DNA of 64,000 bases. Source: Streptomyces noursei ATCC 11455 (GTDB lineage Bacteria > Actinomycetota > Actinomycetes > Streptomycetales > Streptomycetaceae). Made by a program: the position numbers and the translations under genes. The stretch covers positions 496,001-560,000 of the forward strand of contig NZ_CP011533.1 of the NCBI RefSeq assembly GCF_001704275.1, given 5' to 3'. Shown one piece after another: positions 9,317-17,784 of the stretch; the first letter of the stretch is position 1, and every line of letters starts with the position of its first letter. Below the pieces are notes generated by a model, which searched no databases, was not told the DNA's origin, and saw only the letters and a program-made list of their open reading frames with translations.

Positions 9317-10216
9317 CTACTCCTGATCGGCCGGACTGATACGACGCCCTGTGAGGCGCACGGGCTGGATCGACACCCACATCTCGCGTTCGCCACCTGC
9401 CCACGGCTCGCTGTGAGCCAGCTCCGCCAGGCGTCGCACCGTGTCAGGCTCAGTGACGACCTGCGCCGGGCCGACGGCAAGCACGCTCCAACCCTGACTC
9501 ATGGTCTCGTCCACGTGATCCACCTCGAACGCGACTTCCGTCCCCACTGCCGCCGCAGGGGCCGAATCCGGGGCTGTCCGGAACGCGATCGCATCGTCGA
9601 TGACCTCGTAGTTCACTGGGAGAACGGCCGGGCCGTCGGGCGTCGACACTGCGACGCGCCCCACCCCGTGCGTGGAAAGCCGGGCGCGGCACTCGTCGGG
9701 GTCGAGGTCTCGCAGCTGGGGGTGGAGGAGCGCCTGGCCCTGGCCGGGAGGCAGATCGGCACCGCCCCCGCGCAGACCTTCGACGCTCGTGCCGAGCGCC
9801 GAAGCCAGCCGGATCAGGCTCGCCAGGCTTGGGGCGACCGGCCGTTCTTCGAGGTACGCCAGGTAGTCCGGTGCCATTCTGGCGCGGCGAGCGGTTTCCG
9901 CTCGGGACAGTCCTTGCTGCCTGCGCTCCGCAGCGATGCGTCGGCCGATGCCCCCGGAATCGGGTGCGCCGACCAGCCGGGGCCTACCGGGGCTGTCCCC
10001 CACCTGTTCTTCCTGCCCTGCGGGCCGGTGCTCGATGTGGCGGACGTGCGCGTCGGGTCCGGGGTACACGAGCGTCACCTCGTCCGTATCCGACCAGCGC
10101 ACGTCGTAGGGCGGGGTTCCGTCCGAGTGGTGAATTCCGACGATCTCGCCGTCACGCTTGGTGACACCAGTGGACGGGCTTTCGACAATGAGCTGATCGC
10201 CGAGTTGAGCGCGCAT
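9317..10216 (-). CDS. DUF1918 / XRE-type HTH / flavin-nucleotide-binding fusion protein
   Basis: 299 residues, three modules. Residues ~1-60 are a DUF1918 small beta domain (GDQLIVESPSTG, DGEIVGIHHSDGTPPYDVRW, YPGPDAHV). Residues ~90-150 are a Cro/CI-type helix-turn-helix (IGRRIAAERRQQGLSRAETA, APDYLAYLEE, LASLIRLASALGTS). Residues ~165-295 are a pyridoxamine 5'-phosphate oxidase-like split-barrel (ECRARLSTHGVGRVAVSTPD, LPVNYEVIDDAIAFRT, VAFEVDHVDETMSQGWSVLA). The last module binds flavin or F420 in relatives. Together they suggest a redox- or cofactor-responsive regulator, which is inference. HTH plus flavin-binding fusions are known in Streptomyces; the added DUF1918 is less common. The IS5 element inserted just past its stop codon. 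Confidence 0.85.
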   Translation of the reverse strand: MRAQLGDQLIVESPSTGVTKRDGEIVGIHHSDGTPPYDVRWSDTDEVTLVYPGPDAHVRHIEHRPAGQEEQVGDSPGRPRLVGAPDSGGIGRRIAAERRQQGLSRAETARRARMAPDYLAYLEERPVAPSLASLIRLASALGTSVEGLRGGGADLPPGQGQALLHPQLRDLDPDECRARLSTHGVGRVAVSTPDGPAVLPVNYEVIDDAIAFRTAPDSAPAAAVGTEVAFEVDHVDETMSQGWSVLAVGPAQVVTEPDTVRRLAELAHSEPWAGGEREMWVSIQPVRLTGRRISPADQE

Positions 10217-10509
10217 GACGCCACCGTTTCCTCACGGCCTCACATTGTTACCGTACCCAACGGTGCCACGCACACCGTGCCACCGCATGGGCCGAGAGAC
10301 CCTGGTCCGGGCGGCAGGACAGGCCAGTCTCGCGCTGCCTGGCAGGGAGAGTCGCCGACTCAGCACCGAGCGGTGCGGAGTCAGTGCCTGGGACAGACCT
10401 GACCTGCTATGGGGCTTGCGGCGCCCTGACACTCCTCCACGACGGGGGTGTGTACCCGGGCGTCTGTGCGACCGCACTGCTCAAGCCGGGGCCACGTGAT
10501 CCGACACGG
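10217..10509. other. Intergenic stretch
   Basis: No supported gene. It contains the promoter side of the DUF1918 fusion gene; no clear boxes. Confidence 0.4.
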
Positions 10510-10650
10510 TTACCTGCAAGAGGTGGCGGGATACCTCGTGGCGGACTCCTTGCCGACTGCCTGATCCACCGCTTCGAGGACCGCCTCGGCTCCATCGGTG
10601 CCGAGCACCAGGGGAATCACGACGCGCACTTGTCCCGCGCATGCCACCCT
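10510..10650 (-). pseudogene. Universal stress protein relic (N-terminal fragment)
   Basis: The minus strand reads VRVVIPLVLGTDGAEAVLEA then VDQAVGKESATR before running into a stop. This resembles the first beta strand and helix of a UspA domain (the VxGxDGS...AxxWA pattern). The rest of the domain is absent. It is joined in frame to the truncated transposase just upstream, so a deletion or recombination probably removed the body of the gene. Confidence 0.45.
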
Positions 10651-10819
10651 TGCCGCCAGTTGCACGCCAACCGCATGTGACGCAGGCGCATTTGGGGTAC
10701 TCCTCGAATGAGAAGCGCACTCTTCAGCTCGCCGGCGGCGGCGCTCGCCCGTCTCGTGCCTGCCATCGTCGGCCGCACGGCCGCCGACGCAAGGGGACGG
10801 CGTCGGCCTCCGCCGCCAT

Positions 10820-11028
10820 TCCAGGCGCGTGTACAGCGTCCGCCAGGAACCGTAGCGCTCCGGCACGTCCCGCCAGGACGTGCCGGTCCGCAGCTTCCAT
10901 ACGATCCCGTTCAGCACCCGCCGGTCGCCCGACCGCGGCCTGCCCGCCACCCCCGAAGCGGGCAGGAACCGCGACAACACAGCCCACTCGGCATCCGAAA
11001 GCTCATGACGACGCACCATGACCGACAT
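10820..11028 (-). pseudogene. Truncated IS5-family transposase (N-terminal ~65 residues)
   Basis: ATG 11028 opens a frame MSVMVRRHELSDAEWAVLSR, GRPRSGDRRVLNGIVWKLRT, GTSWRDVPERYGSWRTLYTR, the typical N-terminal domain of IS5-group transposases. Similarity ends after ~68 codons and no DDE domain follows, so this is a fragment. The residual frame runs on without family resemblance into the USP relic. Confidence 0.8.
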
Positions 11029-11267
11029 GACCCCTCATCACTTAATCGGCTTTGAAGGCGACTCCCAGGCCAGCCTGCAGCCCATCGCAGGTCAGTCCGC
11101 GCTGCGGTTCGCCGACGGCGAGGGTTTGCCGCCGAAGCACCAGGTGAAACGACCCTGACCAAGGGGAGCTGTGCAGAGGCCGGCTACCCGATGGCACTGA
11201 GGAGTTGTGGGTCACGCGGCGTCCGCAGCCACGAGTGCGCTTCACGGCTCCGGTGGCCGCTGACGGA

Positions 11268-11681
11268 TCAGTAGAGGAAAGCCGGGGTCTGGATGAACTC
11301 GTAGCCCTCGTTTGCGTTCTTGCCGTTGAAGAAGATCTGCAGCTCACCGCGGTACTGGTGACCTGGCGTCGGGTTGGGGAGGGTGAAGTTGCCGGTCAAC
11401 CGGTCGCAGCGCGTCAGTGCCTGCCCCCACGACCACCCCGTGGTGTCATCGTGCGCGACCAGACGGGCCTTGCAGTCGACCCCATGGCCTTCGGAAGTGA
11501 TACGGGCCGCAAAGAGGATTCCTTCGGCCACAGTCACGCACACCTGCTTCGTTTCCGGCCCGGTACAGCCACCGCCCGAGGACGCCGCAGCGACTCCCGC
11601 GGTTCCGGTGACCACCGCACCCGCCATCGCGGTGGCAGCAACAGCTGAGACAGCGGTTCGCATCAATCCATGAAGAGTCAT
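11268..11681 (-). CDS. Small secreted protein, unknown function
   Basis: 137 residues. ATG 11681 is preceded by CAGGAGAACTT, a good ribosome binding site. A Sec signal peptide covers residues ~1-33 (hydrophobic core AVSAVAATAMAGAVVTG, cleavage near AAA-SSGG). The mature part has Cys in GGGCTGPETKQVCVTV, VDCKAR and LTRCDRL, probably forming two disulfides. It ends GYEFIQTPAFLY. I do not recognise the family; it could be a secreted inhibitor-like or peptidoglycan-associated small protein, but nothing shows this. It is monocistronic. Confidence 0.75.
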   Translation of the reverse strand: MTLHGLMRTAVSAVAATAMAGAVVTGTAGVAAASSGGGCTGPETKQVCVTVAEGILFAARITSEGHGVDCKARLVAHDDTTGWSWGQALTRCDRLTGNFTLPNPTPGHQYRGELQIFFNGKNANEGYEFIQTPAFLY

Positions 11682-12074
11682 AAGTTCTCCTGTCGAGGTA
11701 TTTGATATGGCATACGCCGGAACGAGTGTGGTGAGCATAGAGCGGCCGGGGACGTGTTCACCTGCGCTTTTCCGTGATGCTCTCAACAGCCGCTGAGTTG
11801 AAGGCAGTTGGATCACATCGCGTCCGTCCCTGGCCGCATCCCCCGTCCGTGAGGGGCAGAGCCGCCTACCGGCACTTCGCCTGGCTGTATGAGTTCTGCC
11901 CCGAGCCCCGGGCAGCGCCACCGCGCTGCCCACACCACGAACGAGTCCACCGGTTGAGTCGACGTCCCAACTCCCAACCGCTACAGCCTCACAGCACATG
12001 CTCCCCGTACGGAACAACAGCAGATCGGTGCCGTCCGGCGGAAGATCCGCAGCATGATTCGGCGACAGGCGCGG
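11682..12074. other. Intergenic stretch
   Basis: About 390 bases holding the promoter of the small secreted protein gene and the region downstream of the HD-domain gene. No gene seen. Confidence 0.4.
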
Positions 12075-12800
12075 CTACGCGCTCGCCTCCGTCGAGGGGC
12101 AGCACTGTGTCGGACTGGTCGGGTGCGGGGTGGTGGGCTGATCGCCCCAACCTGCTTGGGCGATCAGGTCGTACCAGTCCGGCAGCGTCCCCGGCGGGAG
12201 GTGGCGGCGCAGCAGTTGCCCGGGGAAGCTGAGCGGGCCGGCCTTGGTGGGATTGGCCAGTGCCTGTCCAACGATGACGTCGGTCATCGCGTAGGCGAGG
12301 TTCTCACGGGGCAAGGTGTCATGTACGTGGTCGGCGAACCCCTCGGGCAGGGACTCCCTGCCAAGGCCCAGGACGTCCACAGAGATGCCCGCGTGAGCCA
12401 AAGCGACCTCCGGGCCTTTGCGGGAGGCCAGGCCCTCCGAAGTGTGCAGGGCGATCGCGTCCCAGACCACCGCTACGGCCTGATCCGTCGCACCGTGACC
12501 ACGCAGGAATTCGGCGGCCAGGTCGGCACCGTCCACCTCGAACCGCTGGTTCCCGTTGCCCTGCTCGGACAGCCCCAGGTCGTGCAGGACGCAGCCCAGG
12601 AACAACAACTCGTCGTCGAAGTCCGCCCCGGCCTGCATACCGCGACGGCCGGCAAGAGCCCGGGCGAAGAGATAGCTGCGCACGCTGTGCCGAAACAGGA
12701 ACCCCGGCTCCACCTCCTGGACGTAGTGCAGTGCGTGGACGGCCAGCTCCGTCCGGGGCAGGTCGAACTTGTCACAGCCAGCGGGGAGGACAACAGCCAT
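12075..12800 (-). CDS. HD-domain protein (cyanamide hydratase-like/metal phosphohydrolase)
   Basis: 241 residues from ATG 12800; a GTG nine bases upstream overlaps the AGGAG box and is less likely. HD-domain residues are visible: HSVRSYLFARALA (first His, ~residue 38), FLGCVLHDLGLS (the HD pair) and DAIALHTSEG (further His). HD domains bind divalent metals and hydrolyse phosphates. The closest family by pattern is the cyanamide hydratase/HDIG-type group found near AraC regulators. It is divergent from the GlxA-type regulator gene at 12921, which probably controls it. Substrate unknown. Confidence 0.85.
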   Translation of the reverse strand: MAVVLPAGCDKFDLPRTELAVHALHYVQEVEPGFLFRHSVRSYLFARALAGRRGMQAGADFDDELLFLGCVLHDLGLSEQGNGNQRFEVDGADLAAEFLRGHGATDQAVAVVWDAIALHTSEGLASRKGPEVALAHAGISVDVLGLGRESLPEGFADHVHDTLPRENLAYAMTDVIVGQALANPTKAGPLSFPGQLLRRHLPPGTLPDWYDLIAQAGWGDQPTTPHPTSPTQCCPSTEASA

Positions 12801-12920
12801 CGCAAACACTCCTCAGGTAACGGAAAGGGATGCCCTGGCAAAACGGGACATCCTTGATCCTGGGACCTTCCGCCCCCCACGGCCAGTGGCCGTAATGACG
12901 AACTGCGCTAAATTCTGGCC
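12801..12920. promoter_or_regulatory. Divergent promoter region between HD-domain gene and GlxA regulator
   Basis: 120 bases between two divergent starts, where regulator and target promoters must overlap. The stretch CGCTAAATTCTGG before the regulator gene resembles a -10 element. No operator repeat could be identified with confidence. Confidence 0.4.
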
Positions 12921-13880
12921 ATGACTCATGTGGTGGCCGTTCTCGCGCTCGACGGCGTCCTCCCCTTCGAACTGTCCACTCCCGGCCAGGTCTTCGGCAC
13001 CGCCAACCAAGCCGACGGCACCCTGCACTACGAACTCCGGATCTGCGCTCCTGGCCGCAGCACAACCACCTCCGCGGAGCACGGAGCCTTCAGGATCCAC
13101 ACCCCCTACGACCTCGACGGCCTCGCCGACGCCGACACCATCGTCATCCCCGCCCACTCGTGTTTTCTGACGCCGCCGCCCGGGACGGTCATCGAGGCGC
13201 TACAACGGGGGGCGGAGCGCGGGGCGCGCCTGGCCTCGGTGTGCGTGGGCGCCTTCACCCTGGCCGCCACCGGCCTGCTGGACGGCCGCCGCGCCACCAC
13301 CCACTGGCAGTACGCCGACGAACTCGCCCGGCGCCACCCGCACATCGACGTCGACCCCGCCGTCCTGTTCGTCGACCACGGCAGCCTGATCACCTCAGCG
13401 GGGGTGGCCGCCGGACTCGACCTCTGCCTCCACCTGGTGCGCCGCGATCTCGGCGCGGAACTCGCGGCCGCTACCGCCCGCAGGACGGTCATGCCCCTCC
13501 AACGCGATGGCGGCCAGGCGCAGTACATCGAACGTCCCCAACCCCCGACCGACGACACCGCCCTCCAGCCCGTTCTGCACTGGATGGAGCGTCACCTTCA
13601 CCAACCCCTCACCCTCGCCGACATCGCCGACCACACCAAGGTCAGTGTCCGTACCCTCAACCGCCAATTCCGCGCCCAGACCGGCACCACCCCGCTGCAA
13701 TGGCTCCTACGCGCCCGCATCCACCGTGCCCAGGAACTGCTGGAGACCACCGACCTGCCCATTACGCACATCGCCGACCGCACCGGCTTCGGCTCGCCCA
13801 CCACCTTGCGTCACCACTTCACCCGCCACACCGGAACCTCCCCCTACACCTACCGTGCCTCCTTCCGGCAACGCCGCTGA
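12921..13880 (+). CDS. GlxA family transcriptional regulator (DJ-1/PfpI domain plus AraC HTH)
   Basis: 319 residues. Residues ~3-170 form a DJ-1/PfpI-like sensor domain (VVAVLALDGVLPFELSTPGQ; nucleophile-elbow Cys in ASVCVGAFTLAATGLLDGRR). Residues ~215-318 are an AraC-type double helix-turn-helix (LTLADIADHTKVSVRTLNRQ, TPLQWLLRARIHRAQELLE, ITHIADRTGFGSPTTLRHHF). Full-length. The GlxA family regulates nearby enzymes; the divergent HD-domain gene, 120 bases away, is the probable target. There is no Shine-Dalgarno box directly before the ATG, only TAAATT about ten bases before it, so a leaderless transcript is possible. Confidence 0.92.
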   Translation: MTHVVAVLALDGVLPFELSTPGQVFGTANQADGTLHYELRICAPGRSTTTSAEHGAFRIHTPYDLDGLADADTIVIPAHSCFLTPPPGTVIEALQRGAERGARLASVCVGAFTLAATGLLDGRRATTHWQYADELARRHPHIDVDPAVLFVDHGSLITSAGVAAGLDLCLHLVRRDLGAELAAATARRTVMPLQRDGGQAQYIERPQPPTDDTALQPVLHWMERHLHQPLTLADIADHTKVSVRTLNRQFRAQTGTTPLQWLLRARIHRAQELLETTDLPITHIADRTGFGSPTTLRHHFTRHTGTSPYTYRASFRQRR

Positions 13881-14035
13881 GTGCTGCTCGTCGCCCTGCA
13901 TCACTTTCTCCTGTCTCCTTCCGCCTGAGGGGACGTTGGCGGACCCCGATGTCCGTGAACGGACGCTCTCGATGCCTGGGGAGCAGCGATGAAAAGGCAT
14001 GGTCGCGCCGTCCCGCCGCTGTGTGAGGTGTGCGG

Positions 14036-14624
14036 TCAGCCGCAGATGGGGTTGACGGCGAGGTCGTCGACGTTCACCGCGTACCCGTCGCAGCCGCCAC
14101 GGATGTTGGAGAAGTGGTACTGCAGGTGCGGCCGTGCCACGAGGGGCTCGACCAGCGAGACGCACTGTCCCCGTGCCCGGCGTCCTGGAGGATGCCGTAT
14201 GCCTCGTCGGGCGTAAGGCCGGCCTGGTCGGTGATCGGCATGACGCCGCCCCACGCCGACGTGTGGGAGATCGGCTGGCCGATCTCGCCCTCAAGCGTGC
14301 CGTGGGGTTCGATCGACTTGATGCGGGAAGCACCGTCGCTGGTGAGACGAGCCGCCACTCGGTCACCTGCGACATGTCCTGGGTCCTGCCGCTGGGCGAA
14401 CTGCCGTCGGCCACCATGAGCTCGGCATTCGGGAACGTCATGTGGACCTCGTCCGCGGCCGCATCGAGGAGTTGAGGCAGGGACAGCTGGTCCGCCGCCT
14501 TCACCTCGTGGTCGACCGAAGCGGAGGCCGGCGTGGCCGGCTGTGCCGCACCGGTTCCCGCCACGCCAGTCACTGCCAGTCCACACGCGACGATGACGGC
14601 CGCGACACTGTTCCCGAGCTTCAT
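14036..14624 (-). pseudogene. Frameshifted secreted protein gene
   Basis: ATG 14624 is preceded by GGAGAGGCA and opens a signal peptide (KLGNSVAAVIVACGLAVTGV, then AGTGAAQPATPAS). The first frame continues to QVTEWRLVS (about 14345). A second frame continues DGASRIKSIEPHGTLEGEI and LTPDEAYGILQDAGHGD to about 14172. A third frame finishes with CVSLVEPLVARPHLQYHFSN and GGCDGYAVNVDDLAVNPICG. Joined, these give a plausible exported ~190-residue protein with a C-terminal Cys pair. Each frame jump equals a one-base loss. The family is not one I can name. Either the gene is dead or the assembly has two errors. Confidence 0.7.
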
Positions 14625-15276
14625 TGCCTCTCCGTTCTCTTCTCGGCAGGGGGCATGCTCATCCGACCTCTCATCGACACAGTGACGGCGATTCGCCTGG
14701 ACCGACAGGAAGCGCTGAGCGCGACCAACGATTCCGTCACGATGAGAGCGCACTCAAGAGACGGATGTGGCAACGGATTTGGGGTGAGTGTGCGGCCAAG
14801 AAGACCGAGATCACTGCCACTGCCTGCCACGAAGCAGCGGAGGTGGATGCTCCGAGAACGGGAAAGACCGCCGCCGGCAGCCGTCGGTGATCGGCGCTTC
14901 AGGCGAGCAGCACCAGCGCCCATACCTTCTCGCCAACCGCCGGGCCAGGCATGACACTCCAGGAGCCGGCGGCCACTCTCCAGCAGCAGGCCGGCCCCCA
15001 CTCGACCTCTCCGGGCCGCGTACCCAAGGCGGGTGCCCGCTCCGAGGGTGGCCGAGGCCCGGGAGCCGGCTGGACACGCCTGTTGGCTGGCGGTGCGCTG
15101 CTCGCGTTGATCGTCGCGGCGGGTGGCGGCCTCGCGACCTACGATGTCGGGCACTCGGGCACGAAGGCGGCGTGGCACAGGCCGGAGCAACGGCGGCTGG
15201 GCCAGCAGGGCTGGCCGAAGGCCGGGGCGGGGCCCTTCCCTGAGGTGCCCGCTCCGGCCGCCGTGCTGTGGTGCTG
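14625..15276. other. Intergenic stretch with one doubtful small membrane ORF
   Basis: About 650 bases. A plus-strand frame from ATG 14951 includes RLLAGGALLALIVAAGGGLA, a good membrane segment, followed by TYDVGHSGTKAAW. It has no clear ribosome binding site and overlaps the end of the neighbouring minus-strand gene. I would not call it a gene. Confidence 0.35.
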
Positions 15277-16218
15277 TCAGTGGAGTTGGTTGCGCGCGTC
15301 CTCGAAGGCGCGGGCGTGACCGGCCTCGTCGTTGGCGTTGTGAGTGAACAGCTCCGCGACCTTGGCGTCGCCGGCCGCCTTCGCCTGGCGCGCGTAGGTG
15401 GGATACATGGTGCGGGACTCGTACTGTTCACCGTTGACGGCGGTGGTGAGGTTCTGGCGCGTCGGTGCGACGAGGCCGGCCAGTTGCGCTTCGCCGGCGA
15501 AGTGCTCGCGCCGCTCGACGTCGGCGGTGCCGGTGAACAGGCGGGCAAGCGCCTGGTTGCCGTGCGCGGTGGCGGCCTTGGCGAACTGGGTGTACTTGGC
15601 CGATGCCAGCGCCTCACCGTGCAGCGCGGTGTCGAGGTTCTGCTTCGTCCGTGCCGCGCGGACCTTGGGCGCCCCTGCCTGGACGGTCACGGGTTTGACG
15701 CTGGGTGGTGCCGGGATGCTGCCGTTGCCGGTGCGGACGACCTCCAACGCCTTGGCGAACACGGCGTGGTGGGTCGTCTCGTCCTTGGCGATCTCCTCGA
15801 AGAGGTTGGCGGCGGCGGTGTCGCCGTCCTGCCGGGCCTGCTTGGCAAAGGTGGGGTACATCGTGTGCGACTCGTACTCCTCGCCCGTCATGGCGGCCTG
15901 GAGGTTGGCGACGTTGCTGCCTGCCAGAGCGCTGAGCTTGGCCTCCTCCGCAAAGTGCTCGCCCAGCTCCACGTCGGCTGTGCGCTGGAAGAGCTGCTGC
16001 ACGGACATCAGGTTCTGGGCGCGTGCCTCGTCGGCGAACAAGAGGTAGGTGGCATAGGCGTACGCCTCGCCGTGCATCGATGCGTCGAGGTCGGTGCGGG
16101 TCTGTGCGTGCAATGTGGGAGCCGCCTGTGGTGCCACTGTTGCGGTGGCACCTGCGGGTACACAGACCATCAGGGTCAGGGCGCCGAGCGACCGGATACG
16201 CATCGAGAATGGGATCAT
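15277..16218 (-). CDS. Exported protein with two rubrerythrin-like (ferritin-like diiron) domains
   Basis: 313 residues from ATG 16218, chosen because GGAGG stands five bases upstream; an ATG five codons earlier overlaps that box. A signal peptide covers about residues 1-30 (LGALTLMVCVPAGATATVA). Two homologous four-helix halves follow: residues ~45-145 (MHGEAYAYATYLLFADEARA, VELGEHFAEEA, MTGEEYESHTMYPTFAKQAR, KDETTHHAVF) and ~190-310 (LHGEALASAKYTQFAKAATA, VERREHFAGEA, NGEQYESRTMYPTYARQAK, NDEAGHARAF). The ExxH pairs are the ligands expected of a diiron centre. Rubrerythrins are normally cytoplasmic peroxide-scavenging enzymes; an exported tandem version is unusual and could handle peroxide or iron outside the cell. 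That role is inference. Confidence 0.85.
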   Translation of the reverse strand: MIPFSMRIRSLGALTLMVCVPAGATATVAPQAAPTLHAQTRTDLDASMHGEAYAYATYLLFADEARAQNLMSVQQLFQRTADVELGEHFAEEAKLSALAGSNVANLQAAMTGEEYESHTMYPTFAKQARQDGDTAAANLFEEIAKDETTHHAVFAKALEVVRTGNGSIPAPPSVKPVTVQAGAPKVRAARTKQNLDTALHGEALASAKYTQFAKAATAHGNQALARLFTGTADVERREHFAGEAQLAGLVAPTRQNLTTAVNGEQYESRTMYPTYARQAKAAGDAKVAELFTHNANDEAGHARAFEDARNQLH

Positions 16219-16831
16219 GCGGACCTCCACCATCGGACCGGAGAACCCCCCAAGACATCACACCAACGAGTGACGCCGTGGTCCATCGCGGCCCGGCAAT
16301 CGGGTGATGGGGCACCTCACGCGCCGTGACATTCCGCAGGTGGGACGGGTGCGACCGCGCGCCGAACCCTCCGGCACCGGAGCTGTGCTCTGGGCCGAAT
16401 GCCCGGCGGCGCGCTCAGGGACGGCGAGGATCGACCTGTACGAGTCCCGGTACCGAACCGCGGAGCACTGCACCACAGCGGCGTCCGCCCGACAAGTGTC
16501 CTCAGTACTGCGTCGGTCTCTCAGTGCCTGTGGGGCGCACAGGTGGTTGAGATGCTGCCGCATGTGATCGGCCAGGTCGGCGTATGACGGCACGCGGGGT
16601 GCCGCCTGGAGGATTTCGGTGCATGCGGCCAGTTCCCGAGATTGGCCGGCAGGGGTACTCAGAAGGTGGGAGAACTCCTCCTGTTCTGCAAGGACCGGCG
16701 AGGACGGGCCCACCGGCCCCCGGCAGGGGCCGTCCGGACCCCTTCGCCCCCTACCGCAGGGAGGGAGCATGAAGGGAGGTCACCTGCGGGCGCCCGCCTG
16801 AGCGACCGCTGACCTGGGGAAGTGAACCGCG
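16219..16831. other. Intergenic stretch
   Basis: About 610 bases. A minus-strand stretch around 16530-16700 (EQEEFSHLLSTPAGQSRELA, then LADHMRQHLNHL) has coding character but no recognised family or convincing start. It may be the rest of a lost gene. Confidence 0.3.
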
Positions 16832-17140
16832 ATGATGTACTGGTACGGACACGGCGGCGGGTGGATGTGGCCGTGGATGGTGGTCGGCAATCTCCTGTTC
16901 TGGACAGTGATGATCGTCGTCGCCGCCCTGATCCTCCGCGCCTTCGCCCAGCGCCCTGGCCCATGCGGCAGCGAACACCCCACCTGGGGTACCCCACCCC
17001 CGCCCGGTGCCCCCGGCCATGGGCGCAGCGCCGAGCAGATCCTCGGCGAACGGTACGCCCGCGGCGAGATCGACGAAGGGGAATACCAGCGACGCCTGGC
17101 CACCCTCCGAAGCTCACCACCAGGCCCGACGGAGTCCTGA
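16832..17140 (+). CDS. SHOCT-domain small membrane protein
   Basis: 102 residues. One membrane segment lies at ~14-38 (WMVVGNLLFWTVMIVVAALI). A C-terminal SHOCT motif lies at ~67-95: AEQILGERYARGEIDEGEYQ, with the pattern ILxxRYAxGEIxxxEYxxRLxxL. SHOCT modules are short C-terminal oligomerisation or targeting elements in bacteria. The N-terminus is rich in Trp, Tyr, His and Gly (MYWYGHGGGWMWPW). GGGGAAGTG precedes the start. Function unknown, probably inner-membrane. It could accompany the metabolic genes downstream but is separated from them by 377 bases. Confidence 0.85.
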   Translation: MMYWYGHGGGWMWPWMVVGNLLFWTVMIVVAALILRAFAQRPGPCGSEHPTWGTPPPPGAPGHGRSAEQILGERYARGEIDEGEYQRRLATLRSSPPGPTES

Positions 17141-17517
17141 TCATCCTGCTCACCACCGCCCGCAGCGCACTCGCCCCCGGCCCCGGCGGAGGCGGGAGCG
17201 CGCACCTGAACCGGCGCCCGGAGGGTGATACAGCGACAACAGGCGACTGCCCTCCGACCGTTGCACCACAGTGCACGCAATGCCATGGATCACGCCGTGC
17301 GCCGGGCGCCGCGCCGGTGATCTCCGCCGGCAACCAGTCGGTGACGCGACGAGGTGCGCCGGGCTGCCGGACGGGTTAGCGTCGTAGCCGGGCCCAGCCG
17401 GTGAGAGCCGTTACCGGCCGGCTGGTGGAGTGGGAGCCGACCGCGATCGGCAGGACCAAGACCCCAGGCGCCGAACCGCTTCGTCGGCAGTTCGGCCAAG
17501 AACGTGGGGAGCGAACC
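17141..17517. other. Intergenic stretch
   Basis: No gene seen in about 380 bases upstream of the GAPDH relic. The promoter for the GAPDH-relic/PfkB pair should lie here. Confidence 0.4.
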
Positions 17518-17784
17518 ATGACCGCCCGGGTTGCTATCAACGGGCCCAGCCGCATCGCCCGGTCGACGCTGACCGACCATGCCTTCGACGCGGCCGGCTT
17601 CGTCAGCGCGATCACACGCAAGACAATCGAGGCCGAGGCCGACGACATCCTCCGGCAGGAGGCCGCACCTGGCCGCTACCAGGGCGGTCTAGTCATGGCC
17701 GGCTACGACAACGAGTGGGGCGGTGCTCAGCAGACGGTGCGTCAGACACCGGCCGCGCTGGGCGAAGCCGCGCCTTCGCGATGA
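17518..17784 (+). pseudogene. Internally deleted glyceraldehyde-3-phosphate dehydrogenase, overlapping the PfkB gene
   Basis: 88 codons from ATG 17518, preceded by GGGGAGCGAACC. The start TARVAINGPSRIARSTL copies the NAD-binding N-terminus of type I GAPDH (usual VAINGFGRIGR). The end GLVMAGYDNEWGGAQQTVRQ copies the C-terminal helix region (usual GWYDNEWGYSNRLVDL). The ~240 residues between, with catalytic Cys and His, are missing, and the Rossmann Gly-x-Gly is altered (GPSRIAR). It cannot be an active dehydrogenase. Its stop codon overlaps the start of the kinase gene as ATGA, so translation of this remnant may still feed the kinase gene. It could be called a short CDS; I call it a relic. Confidence 0.75.

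Noticed and set aside
16304..16801. Several short plus-strand frames between the rubrerythrin-like and SHOCT genes
   Set aside because: No family similarity, no good ribosome binding sites, Arg/Pro/Gly-rich translations typical of shadow frames.
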